Source: an uncultured Selenomonadales bacterium (GTDB lineage: Bacteria; Bacillota; Negativicutes; Selenomonadales; Selenomonadaceae). Taken from it: 6,158 bases of DNA. The stretch lies in contig CAMVIO010000128.1 in the NCBI GenBank assembly GCA_947167555.1, forward strand, positions 1 through 6,158. Direction: 5' to 3'. Position numbers and translations under genes: made by a program. Below the pieces are notes generated by a model, which did not search any database, was not told where the DNA came from, and saw nothing but the letters and a program-made list of their open reading frames with translations. Position 1 is the stretch's first letter. Every line of letters starts with the position of its first letter. This document shows, in pieces, positions 1 to 5,584 of the stretch.

Positions 1-29
1 AAGTATGATGATGGGACATTGTTCGCATA

Positions 30-418
30 ATGCAGGCGAAGTTTCTTTTTCTTGGAGCCGTTGGACTTTGTTTCATTGCGGGCGGACAAGTATTTGCCTC
101 GGCGCTAATGATAAATGACAGTTATGTTAATGTGACTGATAGCATAATCGTTGCCCAATCGTTTGAAGAACAGAGGGAGCAAAGCAGGCGGGAATTCGAA
201 GAGCGGAGCGAGCAGAACAGAAGGGAATTTGAGAGGCAGAAAGAGCAAAACAGAAGGAACTTTGAAGCAAAAATCAAAAAATGCAAGAACAATTCGACCA
301 GAGAGTGAAGGAAAGCAATGAAAGGTTTGACAAGTTCGCAACGATAGCGATTGCTTTTGGCGTTGTCAGTTTGGCGGTCAAGCTGCTCGGAATCTATGTG
401 GCATCCAAGAGAAAATAA
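30..418 (+). pseudogene. Frameshifted small coiled-coil membrane protein with N-terminal signal peptide
   Basis: Reading from ATG 30, the protein has a signal-peptide-like N-terminus: Lys4, a hydrophobic stretch at residues 5-22, and a plausible cleavage site near VFA-SA at 23-25. From residue 49 it becomes a highly charged helical region. This frame stops at 306-308. The frame that contains ATG 281 continues the same repeat pattern, then gives a hydrophobic C-terminal helix (ATIAIAFGVVSLAVKLLGIYV) and a basic tail, ending at TAA 416-418. One extra A in the six-A run at 276-281 would join the two frames into a product of about 129 residues. An in-frame stop at 9-11 fixes the start close to ATG 30; no strong ribosome binding site is visible. 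I do not recognise the family. The layout (signal, coiled coil, C-terminal membrane span) suggests an envelope or phage-type accessory protein. Mutation, phase variation at the A run, or a sequencing error would all explain the break. Confidence 0.7.
174..337 (+). repeat. Five imperfect 33-bp tandem repeats (11-residue coiled-coil units)
   Basis: The units lie at 174-206, 207-239, 240-272, 273-304 and 305-337. They encode REQSRREFEER, SEQNRREFERQ, KEQNRRNFEAK, IKKMQEQFDQR and VKESNERFDKF, with Phe at position 8 of every unit. The first three are closely related in DNA; the last two have diverged but keep the register. Unit 4 is 32 bases instead of 33, which marks the frameshift in the host gene. 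An 11-residue period is the hendecad spacing of right-handed or straight coiled coils. Confidence 0.8.
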
Positions 419-482
419 CGGACCGTATACTTCCAAGAGTAGACAAAAGCAGTTGTTGATTTATCATCGGCATTTTTACCTC

Positions 483-488
483 GGGAGG
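483..488 (+). promoter_or_regulatory. Ribosome binding site for the PP-loop gene
   Basis: GGGAGG lies 11 nt before ATG 500 and supports that start. The 81-bp gap before this gene (419-499) holds no hairpin and no convincing -35/-10 pair. TTGTTG at 453-458 has no good -10 partner, so the operon promoter may lie further upstream. Confidence 0.65.
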
Positions 489-499
489 AAAAGATATAA

Positions 500-1222
500 A
501 TGCAAGATGCTTGCGCATTGCAATTTACAGGGGGCAGGGATTCTACTTTGACTGCGATTCGCCTGATTGAAGCCAACGCAGTAAATTCCCTGCATTTGCT
601 AACGTTCCAGACAGATTTGACAGCGGAGGCAGAAGCGGTACTGAAAAATGTAAAAAAGCTTCAAGTCTTTTTTGCAGAGTGCTGTACGATAAATCATCAT
701 TTTATTAACACGAATGATTTATTGCGACATTTGGTTCAAGATGAATATTTTCTCGATGTATGGAAATATAAAACATATAAAATATCCACATTTTGCCCTT
801 CGTGCCGCTTATCTCATCATGCAAACACCATTATCTTTTGTAAAAGAAACAATTTGATGCACGCTGCAGACGGTGTCAACGAATTGACTGGATTTGATTT
901 GTTTCAACAGTCGTGGGCGGTGGAGAAAATCAAAGAATTGTATGCATTCTTTGGAATCCAGTATGAAACTCCGTTGTTGCACAGCAATATTTCCTCAGAA
1001 ATACTGTTAGAAAAATATAATCGAGAAAACAATTTAGATATACCTTTTTTTGAATCTCAGCCAAAGTGTCTAGGAGGAGGACAATTTCATAACATTTATC
1101 TCCGTTGTTACTATCTGCCTCTATATGGGAAAGATAAATACATTGAAATTTCAAAACGATGGATAGATGATAAAATGCCTATTGTGAAAGATTATATACA
1201 AAAACGAATTTTAGGAGGTTGA
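500..1222 (+). CDS. PP-loop ATP-pyrophosphatase (adenine nucleotide alpha-hydrolase-like) protein
   Basis: This 240-residue cytoplasmic protein carries the P-loop-like ATP pyrophosphatase motif FTGGRDST at residues 9-16 (consensus SGGxDS), directly after the first beta strand. Family members adenylate a carboxyl, carbonyl or nucleobase group, releasing pyrophosphate, before a nitrogen or sulfur nucleophile attacks. A CPSC motif at 99-102 is followed by a helix and HAADGVNE at 121-128, comparable in position to the CxxC-helix-(A)xGHxxDD arrangement of TtcA/TtuA-type tRNA thiolases. A third candidate cysteine is Cys190 in PKCLGGG. Three such cysteines bind a 4Fe-4S cluster in those thiolases; a zinc site is the alternative. 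No tRNA-binding extension is evident, and the protein is shorter than most thiolases. It is the first gene of the glycan-like operon, and its stop lies inside the next gene's leader. The substrate is unknown; amidation or thiolation of a sugar or lipid precursor is inference. The superfamily call is fairly secure, the subfamily is not. Confidence 0.75.
   Translation: MQDACALQFTGGRDSTLTAIRLIEANAVNSLHLLTFQTDLTAEAEAVLKNVKKLQVFFAECCTINHHFINTNDLLRHLVQDEYFLDVWKYKTYKISTFCPSCRLSHHANTIIFCKRNNLMHAADGVNELTGFDLFQQSWAVEKIKELYAFFGIQYETPLLHSNISSEILLEKYNRENNLDIPFFESQPKCLGGGQFHNIYLRCYYLPLYGKDKYIEISKRWIDDKMPIVKDYIQKRILGG
1213..1219 (+). promoter_or_regulatory. Strong ribosome binding site for the glycosyltransferase gene
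   Basis: AGGAGGT overlaps the last codons of the preceding gene (its TGA stop is 1220-1222) and sits 7 nt before ATG 1227. The near-perfect match to the anti-Shine-Dalgarno sequence fixes the start, and the overlap indicates coupled expression of the two genes. Confidence 0.8.
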
Positions 1223-1226
1223 AAGA

Positions 1227-2255
1227 ATGCTTGACTTTCTTATCTTATATAAAAAATTCGCACATGATAATGGAGTGACCGTATCGGTTTCGCACTTGTC
1301 GGCTCTTTTGAAGTCAACGAATTTTTCGTACTGTATTTGTGATTATGAAGATGATGAGAGTTTATACAGACGTGTACTGGAAAAAACGGCGAGAGTCATT
1401 ATATTGGAGGCACCTACGTTTCAGAGACCTGTATTAGAGGATATATTGGCGATAGGGTGTGAAGTCAACCTTGTCATACACTCCACAATTTCTTTTTTGC
1501 AGGTCGAGGAAGAAGCGTTTGATAAAATCCAATGTTTCCTGCAATTTTCTTCCCCAAATTTTACTGTTTCCAATCCATGCTTGTATGAAGTGGAGGGATT
1601 CAGATCTTATGCGAAGGTTCCAGTATTGTATTTCCCAAATACCTTGAATGTTCAATTCCCTGGAATTTTTGATGATGTCGTGAAAGCGAGAATTGAAAAT
1701 CGAAAGAAATCAAAAGTGTGGAGAATTGGTTTATTTTGTGCGTATAGGCCTTTTAAGAACATCACGACGCAACTGACGGCTTGCAGTATCGTCAATACAA
1801 AATATAACATTCCTATCGAGGTTCATCTTTTTGAGGAAAGCAGAAACCCTATTTACAAAAATATTAGGACTTTGAGTAAAAATTTGAAATTTAATATCAT
1901 ATTTCATCCACAATGTAAGAATGAGAAATTTCTTTCTCTTCTTCGAAATATGGATATTGGCATGCAGGTTTCATACTCTGAAACGTTTTCTTATGTGATG
2001 GGAGAACATATGATGTTTGGAACACCTACTATTTCCTCTTCAACAGTTCCGTTTGCATCACGAATAGCAGAATTCAATAATGCAGAATCTATTGCAAAAG
2101 AAATCGCAATATTATGTGATGATACGTCGTATTCAAAGTACGTGAGCGAAGCAGTCCAAAAGATTGATGCAGTTAGAAAAAACAATAACATAGATGCCAT
2201 GACATGTTTGAATAAATTACTGGAGAGGAGTAAGACACATTATGGAAAATGTTAA
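1227..2255 (+). CDS. Glycosyltransferase, GT-B fold (GT4/group 1-like)
   Basis: This 342-residue protein most likely transfers a sugar from a nucleotide-sugar donor to a glycan or lipid-linked acceptor at the cytoplasmic face of the membrane. The second half looks like the donor-binding Rossmann domain of a GT-B enzyme. A strand-and-loop RIGLFCAYRPFKN at residues 166-178 matches the usual start of that domain. The motif SYSETFSYVMGEHMMFGTPTI begins at residue 249 and follows the family pattern ExFxxxxxEAxxxGxPxI, with Glu252 and Glu260 as likely donor-phosphate and sugar contacts. The usual Ala after the second Glu is His here. The N-terminal half (1-160) is divergent and lacks an obvious glycine-rich loop. 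No signal peptide or membrane span is seen. Its 3' end overlaps the next gene by 14 nt. The fold is well supported by motif; the donor, acceptor and linkage cannot be read from sequence. Confidence 0.75.
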   Translation: MLDFLILYKKFAHDNGVTVSVSHLSALLKSTNFSYCICDYEDDESLYRRVLEKTARVIILEAPTFQRPVLEDILAIGCEVNLVIHSTISFLQVEEEAFDKIQCFLQFSSPNFTVSNPCLYEVEGFRSYAKVPVLYFPNTLNVQFPGIFDDVVKARIENRKKSKVWRIGLFCAYRPFKNITTQLTACSIVNTKYNIPIEVHLFEESRNPIYKNIRTLSKNLKFNIIFHPQCKNEKFLSLLRNMDIGMQVSYSETFSYVMGEHMMFGTPTISSSTVPFASRIAEFNNAESIAKEIAILCDDTSYSKYVSEAVQKIDAVRKNNNIDAMTCLNKLLERSKTHYGKC

Positions 2256-2490
2256 ATTTTTCATTATTCGGATTGTCGGCATTTTTCTTAGTATGTTGTC
2301 GCTTCTTTGGATGCCATGGTGTATACGAACTGCATGGGCAAAATTACTCTATCGAGTAACATATGTCGATCCCCAAAAATATCCTACCTATATGAAATTT
2401 ATAGAAGAAACAAATGCAAGATACAATATGGGGAAACGAACGAAGAATGCGTATGTTAATATTGTGTTGACAAAGGAACGTCATGAATAA
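2242..2490 (+). CDS. Small single-span membrane protein of unknown function
   Basis: This 82-residue protein has one hydrophobic segment at about residues 5-27 (FFIIRIVGIFLSMLSLLWMP), followed by a basic, aromatic, hydrophilic tail of about 50 residues. The segment contains Arg10 and has no clear cleavage site, so it looks like an uncleaved anchor rather than a secretion signal. The start is supported by GGAG at 2227-2230, 11 nt upstream. It overlaps the glycosyltransferase gene by 14 nt and the next gene by 8 nt, which argues that it is a real, co-translated gene rather than a chance ORF. I do not recognise a family. By position it could anchor or regulate the glycosyltransferase or the GH-like protein, but nothing in the sequence proves this. 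Confidence 0.65.
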   Translation: MENVKFFIIRIVGIFLSMLSLLWMPWCIRTAWAKLLYRVTYVDPQKYPTYMKFIEETNARYNMGKRTKNAYVNIVLTKERHE

Positions 2491-4285
2491 GAGGATTTAC
2501 AAACTGAATGGAGTTCGTTTTGAATTCAGTGATGACAGGATTTTATCTGTCCATGATTCTCTCACAGACATGGATTGGATTATAAGCGAGCAGAATATAT
2601 TCAAAATGTATAATTCATGCATAGACACTATGCTTGATATTAATGTTGAAAATGGTGCATTGATTTTTTCTTTGCGCACAATCAATCGAACAAACGATTC
2701 ACAGCGAGTCTGCGTTGATTTTCCAACATTGCAACTCGCACCTTCAAAGGAAATGAAATATTGCTTTCCATCGTTAAATCCGTTTATTTCTGGAGATAAT
2801 GATCGTTTTTTGATTGATTACAGCACTTATTTCCCAATGCAGTTTTTGAGCGCATTTTGTCAAGGAAGATGCTTGACAATTCTGGGATTAGATCAAACAA
2901 ACATAGAAAAACAATATTCTTTTGATAAAAATTCGGCAGGGCTTGAATTATGCACGAAATATCATTATTCTTTGTTGCCAAATACAGAAATATCAATAAA
3001 AGCATTACTGGAAATCAACGACGGCGATTGGCATCATAGTCTGAATTTATATCAGATATGGTGGAAAAAAACGAATCATTATTTCCGGGCAACGCCTGAA
3101 TGGTTGAGAAAATCATTCGTTTTCAGGCAATGGTTTTTGCACAAAAACTATGATGAAGGAATTTGGGATGAAAAAAGAGGGGAATATAGGTCCGCTTCAA
3201 AATTAAAAGAAGAAATAAAGAAATTTGGTGGACTAGATTACATACAGTTCTTTGATTGGAGCAGCACGCCGGAGGAAGGGCGGATAGGAAGTTATGAGCC
3301 GTGGAATTATTTAGGGGAGAGTTTGAAACTTAAAAGGCAAGTTGCTTTTCTTCAAAACTCTGGCATCAAAGTTGGGCTATATTTTGAAGGTTATCTAGTA
3401 AACCGAAAATCGAAAGTGGGAAAAAATTACGGTGCAAAATGGCAAATTCAAAAAGGTCGCTCTCCCTATTCCTATGCTGGGGATGAATATTGGACTATTT
3501 GTCCGGGAATCCCAGAATGGAACGAATGGTTGGTTGGAAAAATAGCACAAAATGTCAAGTTATTAAATCCTGATGGGATTTATATAGATGAATATAATTG
3601 CGGAAATCAATATCCATGTGACAGTATTTTACATGAACACGGCGACAGCCAGAATCAATTGCAGATGGAAAATTCTTTTTTGAAACGTTTGCAAAAAAAA
3701 GTGACGGATTCTCTTGCGGTGATGGGGGAATTTTTCCCTGCGGACGTCAATTTGAAGTTTTTTAATGCATCATTGACTTATGGAAATGGTTTTGTCAATC
3801 TGACTAGATTTGCTTTTCCTTCATTTAAACAATTTGTAATTATAAAGTGCGATGCACCTCTTGGAGATGATATAGACGGTCTTAAAAAAGTTTTTTTTAA
3901 TGGCCAAGGGATTTGGCTTTCTGGTCCTTGCAGTGATGAAAATTGGTTTAGCCGACGAGTTTGCAATTTTATCAAAAAAATTCGTTATATATATAAGGAT
4001 AATCAACAATTCTCCTCCGATACATGTATTCCGTTAAGAATTCATGAGAAGAAAGGAATATGTGTTAATGAGTTTTCTAACGAAGAAGCCATAATCTGGA
4101 CGCTATACAACACATCAAACAAACGGAAACGGAAGAAGATTAACAGTCGAGTTTTTTTTCAAGGGCGTGTTGCAAGAAAAGTGCATGATATTTGGAATCA
4201 AAGAGAGTTAAAACTTGTTGAAGACTCTTTTCAAATTGATATACCTGCAAATGGTATTGGATGCCTTAAAGTTTATCTTGCATAG
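2483..4285 (+). CDS. TIM-barrel glycoside-hydrolase-like protein without signal peptide
   Basis: This 600-residue protein has a three-part layout typical of retaining alpha-glycosidases related to the GH31/GH36 groups or the DUF6259 type. There is an N-terminal beta-rich domain (about 1-195), a barrel (about 200-500) and a C-terminal beta domain (about 515-600, ending with PANGIGCLKVYL). Barrel-strand motifs seen in order are DYIQFFDWS (252-260), IKVGLYFEGY (295-304), DGIYIDEYNCG (364-374) and MGEFFP (414-419). Asp369 is the best candidate nucleophile because it ends a barrel strand in an IDEY context. Glu302 and Glu416 are candidate acid/base or substrate-binding residues. The N-terminus (MNKRIYKLNGVRFEF) is hydrophilic, so the protein should stay in the cytoplasm, which is unusual for a glycan-degrading enzyme and suggests a role in synthesis or editing. 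The start has AAAGGA at 2472-2477 and sits in an ATGAATAA overlap with the preceding stop. The fold is a motif-based call; the substrate is unknown. Confidence 0.7.
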   Translation: MNKRIYKLNGVRFEFSDDRILSVHDSLTDMDWIISEQNIFKMYNSCIDTMLDINVENGALIFSLRTINRTNDSQRVCVDFPTLQLAPSKEMKYCFPSLNPFISGDNDRFLIDYSTYFPMQFLSAFCQGRCLTILGLDQTNIEKQYSFDKNSAGLELCTKYHYSLLPNTEISIKALLEINDGDWHHSLNLYQIWWKKTNHYFRATPEWLRKSFVFRQWFLHKNYDEGIWDEKRGEYRSASKLKEEIKKFGGLDYIQFFDWSSTPEEGRIGSYEPWNYLGESLKLKRQVAFLQNSGIKVGLYFEGYLVNRKSKVGKNYGAKWQIQKGRSPYSYAGDEYWTICPGIPEWNEWLVGKIAQNVKLLNPDGIYIDEYNCGNQYPCDSILHEHGDSQNQLQMENSFLKRLQKKVTDSLAVMGEFFPADVNLKFFNASLTYGNGFVNLTRFAFPSFKQFVIIKCDAPLGDDIDGLKKVFFNGQGIWLSGPCSDENWFSRRVCNFIKKIRYIYKDNQQFSSDTCIPLRIHEKKGICVNEFSNEEAIIWTLYNTSNKRKRKKINSRVFFQGRVARKVHDIWNQRELKLVEDSFQIDIPANGIGCLKVYLA

Positions 4286-4340
4286 AGGCAAATTTCTGGG
4301 TATGGATAAAAAGGAAACGAAGCAGTGTGCGCATTCTCAT
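4286..4340. other. Base-composition junction between AT-rich cluster and GC-rich flank
   Basis: Immediately after the last cluster gene the sequence switches from AT-rich, with A/T-ending codons and A runs, to strongly GC-rich. Sample counts are 15/60 G+C at 3541-3600 against 50/60 at 5821-5880. No integrase, tRNA gene, insertion sequence or convincing direct repeat marks the edge, so it reads as a homologous-recombination or old-insertion boundary. The left side is less sharp: the broken gene at 30-418 is intermediate in composition. Confidence 0.6.
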
Positions 4341-4530
4341 GCAAACGCCCGCCGCCGTGCTCTGCCAAGGGGAGTTTACGCTTGCCTTCGCTGTGACGGA
4401 GCGGCTGAAGGCGGCGGGCGTCGTCGTGCTTGCCGCGTCCAGCGACCGCGTCATCGAAACGGAGGCGGACGAAAACGGCGGAACGCGCAAGGTGTCGGTG
4501 TTCCGCTTCACCCGCTTCCGCAAGTATTGA
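4327..4530 (+). CDS. Small hypothetical protein at the compositional junction
   Basis: This 67-residue ORF starts at GTG 4327 (ATG 4339 is an alternative) and ends at TGA 4528-4530. A purine-rich AAAAAGGA at 4308-4315 gives a usable ribosome binding site 11 nt before the GTG. The protein reads like real sequence rather than a shadow: CQGEFTLAFAVTERLKAAG (14-32) suggests helix, VVVLAASS (33-40) a strand, and it ends KVSVFRFTRFRKY (55-67) as strand plus basic tail. The two overlapping alternative frames here are Arg-rich and look like shadows. I do not recognise the family with confidence. The body is GC-rich like the downstream flank, but its leader is in the AT-rich side, so it may be the surviving 3' part of a longer gene cut by the insertion, or a short intact gene. 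It is not clearly part of the upstream operon, although only 41 nt separate them. Confidence 0.5.
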   Translation: MRILMQTPAAVLCQGEFTLAFAVTERLKAAGVVVLAASSDRVIETEADENGGTRKVSVFRFTRFRKY

Positions 4531-4557
4531 TACTTCCGCCCCATTTTTCCGCAAAAC

Positions 4558-4595
4558 AAAATCCCTTGACGTCGTATGTGACGCCAAGGGATTTT
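4558..4595. terminator. Bidirectional intrinsic terminator hairpin
   Basis: AAAATCCCTTG at 4558-4568 pairs with CAAGGGATTTT at 4585-4595. An A:C mismatch (4569/4584) follows, then four more pairs (CGTC 4570-4573 with GACG 4580-4583) and a six-base loop. The right side continues as a T run (4592-4596), and the left side is an A run, which becomes a U run on the minus-strand transcript. The hairpin lies between the stop of the plus-strand ORF (4530) and the stop of the minus-strand WYL gene (4610), exactly where two converging transcripts would need it. Confidence 0.85.
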
Positions 4596-4609
4596 TGTTG
4601 TGCGGCAGT

Positions 4610-5584
4610 TTATTCTTCGCTATAAATCTCCCATGCCTCTTTCAGGCGCGCGATGATTTCCTCCCGGATGTCCGCAGACTCCAGCACGACGGCGGCAGGG
4701 CCGAGGGAGAGAAGCCGGGCGATGATTTCCCGTCGGTCAAAGTCTTGGAAGTAGACTTTGATGGTGTATACGTCTTCCTCTTCGGCGCAGGCTTCCTTGT
4801 CGTAAGCGGAGAAAAGGGAATAGCAGCGGTCAAAGGCGTGGGTGTCCTTTTTGTCGATGAGCCGGAACGTGACCTCGCTTTTCCGCGCCGAAAGGAAGCT
4901 CATGAATTTTTCCTCCGTGTCGGCGGGCACGGCTTCTTTCGAGATTTCCAAGGTTTCCAGCCGATGGATGTTGATCTTGACGGCGCGATGCTCCGCCTCG
5001 TCCCATACGATGAGGAAAAAGCGGTTCATGGCGGCGTCGTATTCGAGGCGGCAGGGGGCGAGGGTGTTTTCGTGGCGGGTGCCGCTTTTGTCGATATTGA
5101 CATAGCGGAGCTTTTTCTTTTCCCGGAGGGCTTTCCAGATCAGGGCGAGCCGCCCTTTCAGCGGCTCGGCGGCAGGATTGTCGCCTTTCGCCTGCCGTTT
5201 TTCCCATACGCCCGCGAAGGAGAAGTCCGGCGTGTCCGCAAGGCGGGCGAGGAGTTTTTCCCGCAGTTCGTCCGGCAAAAGGAAGGAGACGTTTTCGTCC
5301 AGCAGCATGGTTTTCAGCCAAAGCCGCTCGTCGCCGGAGGGAAGGCTCGGCACGGGGGCTTCGTAAAAGGGCTTCACGCTGCCGTCTTCCTCGCGGGACG
5401 GAAACAGGACGTCGATGATTTCCTGCTCGGCGTCGCTGGCAAAGAAGTCCTCGCCGGGGAACGCCTCGCCCAGCCTTTTTTTGACGTCGCGCTCGGAAAG
5501 CCGCGCACCACGGCAGATGTCGCTCACGACACGGCAGAGGGCGCGCAAGAGGAGCGCGTTTTCGTTATTGAACAGGGCAGCCAT
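4610..5584 (-). CDS. WYL-domain transcriptional regulator (second of a pair)
   Basis: This 324-residue cytoplasmic protein has a WYL domain at about 148-214: ALREKKKLRYVNIDKSG, then TLAPCRLEYDAAMNRFFLIVWD and KINIHRLETLE. The strand that normally carries W-Y-L reads F-F-L (189-191), and the usual P-x-R-L segment is present at 177-180. A C-terminal WCX-like domain spans about 236-322 (TIKVYFQDFDRREIIARLLSLG and a final helix). WYL domains are ligand- or nucleic-acid-sensing modules of bacterial regulators. The first 140 residues contain no winged helix-turn-helix that I can identify, so DNA binding may depend on the partner gene. The start at 5584 overlaps the upstream gene by 20 nt, with GAGG at 5597-5600 and GGA at 5589-5591 as the possible binding sites. 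Transcription ends at the shared hairpin. The family assignment is solid; the regulated genes are unknown. Confidence 0.85.
   Translation of the reverse strand: MAALFNNENALLLRALCRVVSDICRGARLSERDVKKRLGEAFPGEDFFASDAEQEIIDVLFPSREEDGSVKPFYEAPVPSLPSGDERLWLKTMLLDENVSFLLPDELREKLLARLADTPDFSFAGVWEKRQAKGDNPAAEPLKGRLALIWKALREKKKLRYVNIDKSGTRHENTLAPCRLEYDAAMNRFFLIVWDEAEHRAVKINIHRLETLEISKEAVPADTEEKFMSFLSARKSEVTFRLIDKKDTHAFDRCYSLFSAYDKEACAEEEDVYTIKVYFQDFDRREIIARLLSLGPAAVVLESADIREEIIARLKEAWEIYSEE

Noticed and set aside
25..46. Possible direct repeat with 4280-4297 (GCATA...GGC...TTTCT) as island attachment sites
   Set aside because: The match is short, gapped and mismatched, and no integrase or tRNA gene is nearby; it is within chance expectation.
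281..418. Independent 45-residue gene starting at ATG 281
   Set aside because: Its N-terminus continues the upstream repeat in exact register and it lacks a ribosome binding site, so it is better explained as the 3' half of the frameshifted gene.
453..481. Promoter candidate before the PP-loop gene (TTGTTG plus a T-rich -10 region)
   Set aside because: No hexamer at the proper spacing resembles TATAAT, so support is too weak.
4215..4625. 136-codon plus-strand ORF spanning the junction
   Set aside because: It overlaps the end of the GH-like gene, becomes Arg/Gly-rich in the GC-rich part, and runs through the terminator hairpin; it is a shadow of the 4327-4530 frame.
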